Part shown: in pieces, positions 18,604-28,600 of the stretch
Layout: each line of letters opens with the position of its first letter
Numbering within the stretch: position 1 is the first letter of the stretch
DNA from: Derxia lacustris
Lineage (GTDB): Bacteria > Pseudomonadota > Gammaproteobacteria > Burkholderiales > Burkholderiaceae_E
NCBI RefSeq assembly: GCF_002105195.1
Contig: NZ_MUHU01000013.1
Span: 62,001 to 126,000 of the forward strand
Length of the DNA: 64,000 nucleotides
Direction of reading: 5' to 3'
Translations under genes and position numbers: made by a program
Notes under the pieces: generated by a model
What the model saw: only the letters and a program-made list of their open reading frames with translations
The model's database searches: none
Told to the model about the DNA's origin: nothing

Positions 18604-19554
18604 ATGAGAACTCACGCCCCTTCACCGCCGCCGCCCGGCCGGCGGCTGCGCCACTGGCTCGCCGCCGCCGTTGCGCTGCTCGGCCTGCATGGCGCGGCGC
18701 CGGCCACGCCGGCCTCGACACCGGCCGCCGTGGCCGCCGTCGCCACCGCGCCGCTGATGGTCCCGGCGCCAGCCAGCGCCGCCGGCGATCTGGTGCGGGT
18801 GGCCGACGGCCGCCTGCTCGCGCCCGACATCGCGCGCATCGTCGAGCGCGGCGAGCTGGTCGTCGCCATGCTCGGCAGCGACATGCCGCCGTTCTTCGAG
18901 GAACGCGACGGCCAGCTCGTCGGCCTCGAAGTGGACATGGCCAACGACCTCGCGCGCGAACTCAAGGTGGCCCGCGTGCGCTTCGACCGCAGCGCCAAGA
19001 CCTTCAACGAAGTGGTCGACGTGGTCGCGCGCCACGAGGCCGACCTGGGCATCAGCAAGCTGTCGCGCACGCTGGCGCGGGCCCAGGTCATCCGCTTCTC
19101 CGAGCCCTATCTGCGGCTCAACCATGCGCTGGTGCTCAACCGCGTGGCCTTCGCCAGGCTGGCGCTCGACCGGCCGCTCACCTCGGTGGTGCGCGACTTC
19201 AACGGCAGCCTCGGCGTCATCGGCAAGTCGTCGTTCGCCGACTACGCGACGCGCAATTTCACGCGCGCCAAGTTGCAGCCCTACCCCAGCTGGGACGAGG
19301 TGGTCGCCGCCGTGCGCAAGGGCGAGGTCGTCGGCGCCTACCGCGACGAGTTCGAGATCAAGCGCCTGCTGCGCGCCGACCCGACGGCCTCGCTTACGCT
19401 GCGCACCGTCACGCTCAAGGATCTGGAAGACACGCTCGGCATCGCCGTGAACATGCAGGACCCGGTGCTGCTGGCCTTCGTCAACCAGTTCCTCGAACAA
19501 CGCCCGGCCAAGCTCGACATCGACAAGGTGTTGCAGGCCGTCTCCAGCCACTGA
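18604..19554 (+). CDS. Periplasmic amino-acid-binding protein, family 3
   Basis: 316 residues. An N-terminal signal sequence (RRLRHWLAAAVALLGLHGAAPA) and Ala/Pro linker precede a type-2 periplasmic binding fold: RGELVVAMLGSDMPPFFEERDGQLVGLEVDMA (opening strand-helix, in parts), DLGISKLSRTLARAQVIRFSEPY and the later GSLGVIGKSSFADY. The pattern is that of family 3 proteins for polar or acidic amino acids. No ABC permease or ATPase is nearby; instead a symporter homologue follows after 12 bp, so the protein may hand substrate to it or act as a sensor. Starting at ATG 18604 keeps the signal peptide intact. Confidence 0.85.
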   Translation: MRTHAPSPPPPGRRLRHWLAAAVALLGLHGAAPATPASTPAAVAAVATAPLMVPAPASAAGDLVRVADGRLLAPDIARIVERGELVVAMLGSDMPPFFEERDGQLVGLEVDMANDLARELKVARVRFDRSAKTFNEVVDVVARHEADLGISKLSRTLARAQVIRFSEPYLRLNHALVLNRVAFARLALDRPLTSVVRDFNGSLGVIGKSSFADYATRNFTRAKLQPYPSWDEVVAAVRKGEVVGAYRDEFEIKRLLRADPTASLTLRTVTLKDLEDTLGIAVNMQDPVLLAFVNQFLEQRPAKLDIDKVLQAVSSH

Positions 19555-19566
19555 ACCGGGACGCTC

Positions 19567-20847
19567 GTGAAAATCGGCATCAAGCAACTGCAATCCCTTG
19601 CACTCAATCCCTGGATGGTGCTCGGCAGCCTCGTCGCCGGCTTCTGGCTCGGCAGCATCGCGCCCGGATTCGCGCTCAAGCTCGCCTTCGTCGGCGACAT
19701 CTATGTCGACCTCATGAAGATGATCGTGCTGCCCTTCATGGTGTCGGCCATCATCTTCAGCCTGCAACGGCTGTTTCAGGAAGGCGGCACGGCGCAACTG
19801 CTGGGCCGGGTGGCGGTGGTGTTCCTGAGCTTCGCGGCGGTGTCGGCGGTGGTGGGCGCGCTCACGCTGCTGGCGATGCAGCCCGGCAGCGGCCTGTCGC
19901 AGGACACGCTCGAAACCTTCGGCCGCATCGTCGGCAACGACATCGGCTCGAACGACACGGTGATGGAGCTGCGCGGCGTCGATGCCGCGGCGGAACACGG
20001 CAGCGCCGCCGACATCCTGGTGAGTCTGGTGCCGGCCAACATCTTTGCCGCGCTGGCGAGCGGCGACACGCTCAAGTCGCTGGTGTTCGCGCTGCTGTTC
20101 GGCTTTGCGGTCGGCCAGGTGCCGAGCCGCGTGTCCGACGGCCTGACCAGCGCGCTCGAAACCGTCTACCGCAGCTGCCAGACGCTGACCCACTGGCTCA
20201 ATCTGCCGCTGCCGATCGTGATCGCCTGCATGAGCGCGGCCCAGCTCGCCAAGACCGGCCAGGGCCCGCTGCTGGCCATGACGCAGTTCGTGCTGGCGTT
20301 CTTTGTGGCGAGCCTGCTGGCGCTGGCGCTGGCGCTGGCGGTGCTGTGGCGCCGCAGCGGGCTGCCGCTGGCGCAACTGGTCGATGCGTTGCGCGGTCCG
20401 TTCGCGCTGGCCATCGCCACCCGCAGCAGCGCGACCTGCATGCCGGTGATGATCGAATCGCTGGCCGACCGGCTCGGCTTTGCGCGGCTGCGCGTCGAGC
20501 TACTGGTGCCGCTCAGCGTGTCGCTGCTGCGCATCGGGCCGGTGCTGTACTACGTGTGCGCCACGCTGTTCATCGCCCAGCTCTACGGCCATGCGCTCGG
20601 CTTTGGCGAGGTGCTGCTGGTGATCGCGGCCTCGGTGCTGGCCGGCTTTGCGTCGGCCGGCATGAGCGGGCTGGTGACCATCTCGCTCACCGGCATGGCC
20701 TGCGCCTATCTGGGCCTGCCGTTCGAGGCGGCCTTCATCCTGTTCGTCGCGGTCGATCCGCTCTGCGACATCCTGCGCACGCTGGTCATCGTCATCGGCA
20801 ACACCGCGGCGGTGGCGCTGATCTGCCCGCAACCGCTCAAGGTCTGA
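19567..20847 (+). CDS. Dicarboxylate/amino-acid:cation symporter family protein
   Basis: 426-residue DAACS (GltP/DctA-like) membrane protein with about eight helices and two re-entrant hairpins. Conserved elements: DLMKMIVLPFMVSAI near residue 50, a serine motif TRSSATCMP in hairpin 1, FIAQLYG, and a C-terminal VDPLCDILRTLVIVIGN matching the D-x3-D-x2-RT-x3-N element that binds substrate. The NMDGT motif of helix 7, central to Na+ coupling in canonical members, is replaced by LRIGP. It therefore belongs to a divergent branch whose coupling ion and substrate are uncertain. It starts with GTG, 12 bp after the binding protein, inside the T6SS operon. Confidence 0.85.
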   Translation: MKIGIKQLQSLALNPWMVLGSLVAGFWLGSIAPGFALKLAFVGDIYVDLMKMIVLPFMVSAIIFSLQRLFQEGGTAQLLGRVAVVFLSFAAVSAVVGALTLLAMQPGSGLSQDTLETFGRIVGNDIGSNDTVMELRGVDAAAEHGSAADILVSLVPANIFAALASGDTLKSLVFALLFGFAVGQVPSRVSDGLTSALETVYRSCQTLTHWLNLPLPIVIACMSAAQLAKTGQGPLLAMTQFVLAFFVASLLALALALAVLWRRSGLPLAQLVDALRGPFALAIATRSSATCMPVMIESLADRLGFARLRVELLVPLSVSLLRIGPVLYYVCATLFIAQLYGHALGFGEVLLVIAASVLAGFASAGMSGLVTISLTGMACAYLGLPFEAAFILFVAVDPLCDILRTLVIVIGNTAAVALICPQPLKV

Positions 20848-20851
20848 CGCC

Positions 20852-21565
20852 ATGCACGCGCACACGAACTGCATCGGCGTGCTCGGCGGCATGGGGCCGG
20901 CCGCCACGGTGGACTTCATGTCCAAGCTGGTCTCGCTCACGCCGGCCAGCTGCGACCAGGACCATCTGCCGGTGGTGGTGGCCAATCTGCCGCGCATTCC
21001 GGACCGCAGCGCCGCCATCCTCGGCTGCGGGCCGACGCCGCTGCCGGTGCTGCGCCAGAGCATCCAGCTGCTCAACGAGGCCGGCGCCGGCGTCATCGCC
21101 ATCCCGTGCAACTCGTCGCACCACTGGTATGCCGAGCTGTGCGAGGTCAGCCTCGCGCCCATCATCCACATCGCCCAGGCCTGCGTGCGCCGGCTGCCCG
21201 CCGGCACCCGGGAAACCCTCGTGCTCGCCACGCGCGGCACGCTGGCCTCGGGCTTCTACCAGCGCGAGCTGGACGGCCGCGGCTTTCGCTGGTCGGTGCC
21301 CGACAGCACCACCGAGCAGCCGCTGGTCGACGACTGCATCCGGCAGATCAAGTGCGGCGACCGCGCCGCCGGCAGCGCGAGTCTGCAAGCGCTGTTCGAC
21401 CGCGCCCGCGAGCGCGGCATCGACACCGCCATCCTCGGCTGCACCGAGCTGCCGCTCGCCGCGACCGGCACCGAGAGCGCCGGCCTGCTGCTGATCGACT
21501 CGACGCTCGAACTGGCGCGCAGCGTGGTCGACTTCGGCCTGCGCTGCGGCTGGAACCATGGCTGA
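20852..21565 (+). CDS. Aspartate/glutamate racemase family protein
   Basis: 237 residues, family-typical length. The start GVLGGMGPAATVDFM, the first catalytic cysteine Cys86 in IPCNSSHHW, and the second, Cys197, in LGCTELPL are all present, so cofactor-independent racemisation by two cysteines is expected. The N-terminal GGMGP favours aspartate racemase-like over glutamate racemase (the real MurI is encoded at 46277). Substrate may be Asp, Glu or a related acidic amino acid. No signal peptide, so it acts in the cytoplasm unless exported by the T6SS. Tightly packed between the two symporter homologues (4 and 9 bp gaps). Confidence 0.9.
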   Translation: MHAHTNCIGVLGGMGPAATVDFMSKLVSLTPASCDQDHLPVVVANLPRIPDRSAAILGCGPTPLPVLRQSIQLLNEAGAGVIAIPCNSSHHWYAELCEVSLAPIIHIAQACVRRLPAGTRETLVLATRGTLASGFYQRELDGRGFRWSVPDSTTEQPLVDDCIRQIKCGDRAAGSASLQALFDRARERGIDTAILGCTELPLAATGTESAGLLLIDSTLELARSVVDFGLRCGWNHG

Positions 21566-21574
21566 GCGCGCCGC

Positions 21575-22966
21575 GTGAGCTGGACCCGCCATCCGCTGGT
21601 GCTGCTGGCCTGCCTGCTGGCCGGCGCCGCGCTCGGCGCGCTGAGCCCGCTGGCGAGCACGGTGGCGGGGCTGGTCGGCCGGCTGTTCGGCAACCTGATG
21701 GAAATGGCGGCGCTGCCGCTGCTGGGCATGGCGACGGTGTTCGGCGTGCGCAATCTCATGGCGCTGCCGCACCGGCGGCGCCGGCTCGCGCTGATGCTCG
21801 GCGCGGCGGCGCTCGCGCTCTGGGGCTGCGGCCTGCTCGGCGCCTTTGCCGCCGCCTGCGCCGGGCTCGGCCGGCATCTGGATGAGAACGCGCTGCGCGG
21901 CCTGGGCCAGCTGGTGCTGCAAGCCGGCGGCGCCAGCGGCGGCGATGCCTTCGCCCTGCTGCCCAATGCCGCCGAGCGCGCCGCCGAAGCCGCGTCCGGC
22001 CCGGAGCGCGCGCGCTTCGACAACGTCTTCGCGCTGCTGGTGCAGGGCAATCTGCCGGCGCTGGTGATCTGCGCCGGCGTGTTCGGCCTGGCGCTCGCCA
22101 GCCTCGGCCGCGAACGCAGCCGCGTGCTCGCCACCCAGCTCGAGGCGCTCTACCGCGCCTGCGAAAAGCTGATCGCGCTCGCCATCCATCTGCTGCCGCT
22201 GCTCGCGCTCGGGCTGGCGGCGCAGATCACCGCCACCGTCGATGCGCACACGCTGGCGCTGCTGGCCGGGCCGCTGCTCACGCTGCTGGGCGCCGGGCTG
22301 GTGGCGATGCTGCTGGCGCTGGCGCAGATCTGCCGCGTGGCGCGCTGCGGCCCCTTGCGCGCGCTGGCCGCGCTCAAGGCGCCGATGTTCATCGCGCTGG
22401 TCGCGCCGTCGCCGGTGGCGGCGATTCCGGCCAGCATCGTCGCGCTCAGCGAGAAGCTGGGTCTGGCGCGCGGCATCAGCGAATTGCTGGTGCCGGCCGG
22501 CACGGTGCTGCTGCGTTGCGGCACCGCGCTGCATGCGGCGCTGGTCGCGGTCTTCGTCGCCGGGCTCTACGGCCAGCCGCTCGATGCGCCGATGCTGGCC
22601 ACGGTCGGCACGCTGGCCGCGCTGGCCAGTCTGGCGCCGCTGCCGGCCGGGCTGGCGGCGACCTCGCTGCTGCTCGGCTGGCTGCGCCTGCCCGGCGATG
22701 CGCTGCTGCCGGTGCTGCTGCTGGTCGACCGCCTCTGCGTCGGCCCGCGCCAGCTGGTGGCGCTGTTCTGCCTCGGCGCGGTGGTCGCGCATGCAAGCGC
22801 CGGCCTGCCTTCGGAACGACGAGAAGCCGGTCCGTCTGCCGCTTCCACACCGCTTTGCCTGAGTCTGTCGCGTGCCACGCTGGGCCTTGCCGTCGGTTGC
22901 GTCCTGCTCGCAGCCGTACTGAGCATCGTCGTCGGCGTCGGCGTCGGCCTGAGGGTTGGCGGCTGA
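21575..22966 (+). CDS. Degenerate DAACS-type membrane protein
   Basis: 463 residues with the helix layout of the preceding symporter and recognisable relics (FGNLMEMAALPLLGMATVF near residue 40; ALSEKLGLARGISELLVPAGTVLLR). The substrate motifs are eroded: the serine hairpin reads VAPSPVAAIP and the C-terminal substrate motif reads VDRLCVGPRQL in place of D-x3-D-x2-RT-x3-N. A further hydrophobic helix is added at the C-terminus. It is a full-length frame with GTG start and no stop inside, so it is retained, not a pseudogene. It may be a sensor or partner of the first symporter rather than a carrier. Confidence 0.7.
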   Translation: MSWTRHPLVLLACLLAGAALGALSPLASTVAGLVGRLFGNLMEMAALPLLGMATVFGVRNLMALPHRRRRLALMLGAAALALWGCGLLGAFAAACAGLGRHLDENALRGLGQLVLQAGGASGGDAFALLPNAAERAAEAASGPERARFDNVFALLVQGNLPALVICAGVFGLALASLGRERSRVLATQLEALYRACEKLIALAIHLLPLLALGLAAQITATVDAHTLALLAGPLLTLLGAGLVAMLLALAQICRVARCGPLRALAALKAPMFIALVAPSPVAAIPASIVALSEKLGLARGISELLVPAGTVLLRCGTALHAALVAVFVAGLYGQPLDAPMLATVGTLAALASLAPLPAGLAATSLLLGWLRLPGDALLPVLLLVDRLCVGPRQLVALFCLGAVVAHASAGLPSERREAGPSAASTPLCLSLSRATLGLAVGCVLLAAVLSIVVGVGVGLRVGG

Positions 22967-23001
22967 CCGGCGTTCAAGAATCGTTCATCAGGAAACGGTC
23001 A

Positions 23002-23544
23002 ATGGAATTCCGCAGCGGGTGCAGCCTGCGCCTGTCACGGCGGCGCTGGCTGGCGCTGGCCGCCACCAGTGCGCTGGCCAGTTGCAGCACGGTCGGCGAC
23101 ATGGCCTCGGTGGTCGCGTCGTCCACCGCCAACGCCTTTACCGGCCCGGCGTCGCCAGCCTATCTGCGCTGGAAGGGGCTGCTCGTGGTGGCCGAGCCCG
23201 ACGCCAACGACAACACCGCCGTCGCGCTCGACATCGTGTTCGTGCGCGATGCCGCCACCCTCGAACGCCTGCTCGCCCTGCCCGCCGCGCGCTGGTTTGC
23301 CAGCCGCGCCGAGCTGCTGCGCAGCTATCCCGCCGGCCTCGCGGTGCGCAGCTATGAACTGGCGCCCGGCCAGTCGCGCCGGCTGACCGACAAGGAACTC
23401 GACGCGCCGCGCGTGGTGGCGGTGCTGCTGTTTGCCGACTACCGCGCCCCCGGCGAGCACCGCCTGCGCCTGCCGCCGGTCCGCAATGGCGGGCTGGTGA
23501 GCCTGGAAGCCCGCGACTTCTCCGTCACCGAATACCGGCTCTGA
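23002..23544 (+). CDS. tssJ: T6SS outer-membrane lipoprotein TssJ
   Basis: 180 residues. A lipobox LAS-Cys28 closes the signal peptide, and Ser at +2 predicts sorting to the outer membrane. The mature domain contains AVALDIVFVRDAATLERLLALPAARWF and FADYRAPGEHRLRLPP, typical of the transthyretin-like TssJ fold. TssJ caps the TssJLM envelope complex by binding TssM in the periplasm. It follows the amino-acid module after 35 bp; tssK follows after 12 bp. The ATG at 23002 was chosen because it gives a complete lipoprotein signal; the longer upstream frame is an overlap with the previous gene. Confidence 0.93.
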   Translation: MEFRSGCSLRLSRRRWLALAATSALASCSTVGDMASVVASSTANAFTGPASPAYLRWKGLLVVAEPDANDNTAVALDIVFVRDAATLERLLALPAARWFASRAELLRSYPAGLAVRSYELAPGQSRRLTDKELDAPRVVAVLLFADYRAPGEHRLRLPPVRNGGLVSLEARDFSVTEYRL

Positions 23545-23556
23545 ACCGAAGAAATC

Positions 23557-24894
23557 ATGATCTCCAGCCCGACCGCGATTCCCGACCGTGTGCAGTGGCA
23601 TGAAGGCATGCTGCTGAGCCCCCAGCATTTCCAGCAATTCCAGGCCCGCGTCGATGGACTGCATGCCTGGCATCTGCTGGCCGCCGCGCCGCTGGCCTGG
23701 GGCGTGGTGCAGTGCGAGATCGAGCCCAATCTGCTCGCCGCCGGCCTGCTGCGGGTGCAGCGGCTGGAAGCCGTGATGCCGGACGGCAGCGCCGTCTGGC
23801 ATGACGCGCGCGATCCGCTCGACCGGCCGCTCGAACTCGATCTGCGCACCGAAGCCCATGCCGCCGCGCTCGACGCCGGCCCGCTCGACATCCATCTGAC
23901 GCTGCCGTGGTCGCGCTCGATGCGCGATCCGGCCGCGCCGGCGCGCTTTCGCAGCGTGAACGCGCCGCCGGCGCAGGACGAAGTCTCGGAGGCCGAGCCG
24001 ACTGCGCTGCCGCTGCTGCGGCCGATGCTCGATCTGGCCGCCGGCGCCGCGCCGCCCGCGCTGTGGCAGCACCTGCGGCTGGCCACGCTGGTGCGCGACA
24101 ACGGCCAGATCCGGCTCGGCGACGAACTGCCGCCGCTGCTGCGGCTGGCCGAACGCCATGCGCCGTATCAGCGCGCCTGGACGCTGTGCCGCCAATGGCG
24201 CGCCAAGGCGGCCTATCTGGCGCGCCAGGGCCAGCTGCCGTCGTCGCGGCTCGAAGACCGGCTCGCGATGCTCGAAGACCGGGCCCGGCTCGGCGCGCTG
24301 CTGGCGCCGCTCACCGCGCTCGAAGCCGTGCTCCAGACCCAGCCGCTGCATCCGCACACGCTTTATCTGGCGCTCTGCGCCGCGCTCGGGCCGCTGGCCT
24401 CGCTGCGCGCCGGCGCCCTGCCCGCGCTGCCGCCGGCCTATCGGCATGACGCGCCGCGCGCCGCCTTCGACACCCTGCTCGATGCGATCGAGGACGCGCT
24501 CGGCGAGGTGAGCCTGGAACACCGGCTGCTGCCGCTGAGCCTGGCCGACGGCGTGTTCACGCGCGGCATCGCGCCGGGGCTGGCCGGCAAGCGGCTGGTG
24601 GTCGGCCTGCGCGGCCAGCCCGAGCGCGATCTGGTGGCCTGGATGGAAGCCGCCGTGATCGGCAGCGATGCCGACTGGACCTCGCTGCGCGAGCGCCGGG
24701 TGCTGGGCGCCGCGCGCGGCCGCATCGAGGCCGCGCCCGAGCTGGGCCTGCGCGGCGGCAACGGCTACACGCTGTTCCAGATCGACGCCGCCGCCTTCGC
24801 CCAGGGCGGCACGCTGCGCATCGCCAATGCCAACGAAACCGCCGCCGCGCGCCGGCCGCATGAGCTGGCGTTGTTTGTGAAAGGCGCCGAATGA
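23557..24894 (+). CDS. tssK: T6SS baseplate-membrane connector TssK
   Basis: 445 residues, the standard TssK length. The N-terminal VQWHEGMLLSPQHFQQF is diagnostic and carries the site that contacts TssFG. Further matches are GVVQCEIEPNLLAAGLLRV and the C-terminal head region GGNGYTLFQIDA, which contacts TssL and TssM. TssK trimers dock the baseplate to the membrane complex on the cytoplasmic face. The end overlaps tssL by ATGA. Confidence 0.96.
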   Translation: MISSPTAIPDRVQWHEGMLLSPQHFQQFQARVDGLHAWHLLAAAPLAWGVVQCEIEPNLLAAGLLRVQRLEAVMPDGSAVWHDARDPLDRPLELDLRTEAHAAALDAGPLDIHLTLPWSRSMRDPAAPARFRSVNAPPAQDEVSEAEPTALPLLRPMLDLAAGAAPPALWQHLRLATLVRDNGQIRLGDELPPLLRLAERHAPYQRAWTLCRQWRAKAAYLARQGQLPSSRLEDRLAMLEDRARLGALLAPLTALEAVLQTQPLHPHTLYLALCAALGPLASLRAGALPALPPAYRHDAPRAAFDTLLDAIEDALGEVSLEHRLLPLSLADGVFTRGIAPGLAGKRLVVGLRGQPERDLVAWMEAAVIGSDADWTSLRERRVLGAARGRIEAAPELGLRGGNGYTLFQIDAAAFAQGGTLRIANANETAAARRPHELALFVKGAE

Positions 24895-25652
24895 GCCTCG
24901 CCATCGAAGCCCTGAGCGACGAACTCGACGCCGATTTCCGCCGCTTTTACGAGGAAGTCGACAGCGCCCGCCGGCAGGCCGGCGAGTCGGACGACCCGAC
25001 CGCCGCCGACGCCGCCGCGCGCCAGCTGCACCACCATCTGCGCAACCTGATCGAGTTGCAGGACATGCAGGCGCGGCGCGGCGCCGGCCGCAGCGCCAGC
25101 GGCCATGCCGAGCAGCTGCGCTACCTGAAGGCCGCGCTGGCCGATGAAATCCTGCTCAACCGGCCCTGGGCCGGGCGCGCGGTCTGGCCCGGTCATCTGC
25201 TCGAGGCCGCGCTGTTCCAGACCAGCGTCGCCGGCGACCGCGTGCTCGATGCGATCGAGCGCCTGCTGGCCGACCGCGAACCGGCGGCGCGCCCGCTCGC
25301 GCGGCTCTATCTGTTTGCGCTGGCGCTCGGCTTCGAGGGCCGGCTGCGCGGCGCCGACGGCGCCACCGCCACGCTGCGCGGCCTGCGCGGCGAGCTCTAC
25401 CAGTTCGTCTACCAGCGCGAGCCGGGCATCGGCGAGCGCGGCCAGCTGCTGGCGCCGCAGGCCTATGCCAACACGCCGTCGCATCTGGCGCCGCGCCGCC
25501 AGCGCCGCGTCGCGCGCTGGGCCGTGGTGTGGCTGATCGGCCTGCTGGGCCTGCTCACCGTGTCCGAGCTGCTCTGGCTCTGGCCGACCTGGCCGCTGCG
25601 CCAGGCCATGAACGGCAGCGCGCAATCGCTGCATCCGGAGAACCCGCAATGA
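24891..25652 (+). CDS. tssL: T6SS inner-membrane protein TssL (DotU)
   Basis: 253 residues: a cytoplasmic DotU domain of about 200 residues followed by a single C-terminal membrane helix (WAVVWLIGLLGLLTVSELLW). The block RYLKAALADEILLN is the family hallmark. There is no OmpA-like peptidoglycan-binding extension, so cell-wall anchoring must come from another protein. Start and stop overlap tssK and tssM by ATGA, giving a coupled KLM unit. Confidence 0.95.
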   Translation: MSLAIEALSDELDADFRRFYEEVDSARRQAGESDDPTAADAAARQLHHHLRNLIELQDMQARRGAGRSASGHAEQLRYLKAALADEILLNRPWAGRAVWPGHLLEAALFQTSVAGDRVLDAIERLLADREPAARPLARLYLFALALGFEGRLRGADGATATLRGLRGELYQFVYQREPGIGERGQLLAPQAYANTPSHLAPRRQRRVARWAVVWLIGLLGLLTVSELLWLWPTWPLRQAMNGSAQSLHPENPQ

Positions 25653-28600
25653 GCGCCGTCCTGTTCCTCAAGGATCAGCTGGTGCTGATCGCGCTGCTGG
25701 TGCTGGTGGTGCTGGTGCTGCTGGTGCTGGCGCTGGTGGTGCGCGCCGCCACCCGCAACGACGATCCGGCCGTCAAGCGCCGGGGCGCCACCCGGCTGCG
25801 CTCGGACACGCTGCGCAATTCCTTCCGCCAGGCGGTCGAGCTGATCGAGGCGCATCTGGCCACGCGGGCCCAGCGCTACAACCTGCCCTGGGTGCTGGTG
25901 CTCGACGAAGGCAATGGCGACGCGATGCTGCCGCTGGGTCAGGCCGGCATCGCCAGCGCGCTCGGCACCGATGCCGCCGGCAGCGCCGCGACCGAAGGCC
26001 TGAGCTGGCATTTCTTCGACAAGGGCGTGGCGGTCGATGTGCTCGGCGCCTGCCTCGGCGGCGCCGACAGCGACGACGGCAACGAGCGGCCCTGGGACGA
26101 GTTCCTGGGCCTGTGCCGCGACTACCGGCCCGAGCGGCCGTTCGACGCCATCGTGCTCACGGTGCCGGCGGCGCTGCTGCTCGACAGCCATCCCGATGCG
26201 CGGCTGGAGCTGGCGCGGCTCGCCAAGCGCGCCAACCGCCGGCTGTGGCTGGCGCAGAACCGCTTCGCGATGCGCTTTGGCCTGTACGTGGTGGTGTCGG
26301 GCTGCGAGCGCATCGCCGGCTTTCCGGCCTGGTCGCGCGCGCTGCCCGAGCTGCTGCGCGGCGGCATGCTCGGCTGGTCCTCGCCCTACGACCTGTCGAT
26401 CAACTACCGGCCCGACTGGGTCGAGGATGCGGTGCGCCAGACCGTGCGCACCGTCACCGACTCGTCGGCCGAGCTGTTTGCCGGGCTGGCCGGCGACGAC
26501 GGTGCCGCCGACTACTTCCTGCTGCCGAGCCGCATCGACGGTCTGCGGCCCCAGCTCCAACTCTATGTCGATGAGCTGATGCGGCCGAGCAGCTATCACG
26601 AGCCGTTTCTGCTGCGCGGCCTCTACTTCTGCGGCGATGCGAGCGAGGCGGCGCAGATCGTCGCGCGCGGCGTCATGGCCGACGGCGACGACTTCGCCGC
26701 CACCGATGCGCCCGAGGCCGCCGCGCTGCCCGCCAGCGCGCGCCAGCCGGTGTTTCTGCGCGACCTGTTCGAGCAGAAGGTGTTCGCCGAGATCGGCCTG
26801 ACCCGCCCGTCGGGCACGCAGACGCTCGGCCGGCCGGCGCTCGGGCGCGGCCTGCGCTGGACCGCCTGGGGCATCGCCGGCGCCTGGGCGCTCGGCCTGT
26901 GCGCGGCGACGGTCATCGTCCATGCGCAAAGCGCGCGCCTGCAGGAAGTGCTGGCCAGCCTCGACGCCGACAGCGAAACCCAGCTGCGCGCCGCGCGCGA
27001 GGGCCAGACCCAGGCCGCCGAGACCCGGCGCCGGCGCACGCTGGCGCTGGTGCATCTGATGGGCCAGCTCGACAACCGGCGGCTGTGGTCGGTGTTCATG
27101 CCCGGCTCCTGGCCGATCTTCGATCCGCTGCCGCAGCGGCTGCGCCAGCGCTTCGAGGACAGCTTTGCCGAAGTGGCCGTGGCCAGCCTGCGCCAGAGCC
27201 TGTACGACCAGGGCGCGCGCCTGAGCGGCGTGGCGCAGGACCCGAGCACCGGCGAGCCGATCATCGGCGCGCCCTGCGGCAACTCGCCCTGGCTGGCCGA
27301 GCGCGTGGCGCGCCCGGGCCAGCCCACGCTCGGCTTCGAGGACCTGCGCGAATTCACCGACTGGCTCGATTACCTGAGCGCGGTCGAGCAGCTCGACCAG
27401 GCCACGCTGGCGCTGCAACGGCTGTTCGATGCGCGCCGGCCGGCCGACGGCCGCGATCTGGCGCTCGCGATCCGGCTGCTCTACGGCGTGGAGGTGCCGG
27501 GCAGCTCGGATCACACGGCGACGCTGTTCCGCACCGCCGCCGCCGGCCGCGCCAGCCTCGGCACGCGCGCGCTGGCCGGCGCGCTGCAATGCGGCCAGCG
27601 CCGGCTCATCGTGGCGCTGCGCGAACGCGCCTTCGACCGCAACGATCTGGTCGGCGCGCTGCGCGACGTCAACAACCGGCTCGCCGCGCTCGAGGCCGCC
27701 GCGCCCGGCAACCAGCTGCAAGCCTGGCGCGAGCTGCAGGCCACGCTCGACGGCCTGAATGCGCTCATCGCCCACGGCGGCGGCGGCTGGCTGCGCAAGC
27801 CCGGCTTCCAGCCCGGCCCGGCCTGGGATCGGGCGCTGGCGCGGGTCAACGCGTCCTACCTGCTCGGCGCCGACGGCGTGCGCGTGGCGCATGACGAACT
27901 CGACGCCGGCTATCCGGCCTTCGCCGCCAACGTCGCCCAGGCGGTGCATGCCGACCAGCTCGCCGACGTGGCCTGGAACGACAAGGAAGCGCGCTGGGAA
28001 ATCGCGCCCGCCATCGTGGCGCTGCGCGGCGCGCTCGCCGATCTGCTGGCCCAGCCCTGGGCCGGCCATGCGGCCGACGACCAGTTCGCCAGCGTCGGCA
28101 GCGAAGCGCTGGTGGCCTGGGATGTGACCCGGCTCGATCAGGCGCTGACCGCGACCGATCTGCGCAAGCGCGCCCAGGCCGAGCTGCTGCCGCGCTTTCC
28201 GGCCGATGTGCGGCCGGCGGCCGAACGCCTGGTCGATGAACAGCTCGCGGCCTTCGTCGGCGACCAGCTGGCGGCGGCGCTGATCCCGGGCGGCCATCTC
28301 GGCGACGGCGCGCCAGCGGCCCTCGATGCCGAGCGCAACCGCCTTGCGCGGGTGCAGCTGCTGCTCGACGAACTCGGCGCCCGCGCGCTCAACGAGCAGC
28401 TGCGCATGGTGCTGGCGCGCGACAGTGCGGCGCGGCTGCGCCGGCTCGACAACCTGCTCGACCGCGCCGAGCTGTACACGCCGCAGGACGGCGGCTTCCG
28501 CGGCTGGCAGGGCGAGAAGGGGCCGGTGCTGGTGGCCTTCGGCATGCCCGACGCTGCCGCGCTCGGCGCCTATCTGGGCCAGCAGCGCGCCCGCGTCGAG

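Noticed and set aside
21575..22966. Second symporter homologue as a pseudogene
   Set aside because: The frame is full-length, membrane pattern intact and spacing operonic; only motifs are lost, which suggests changed function.
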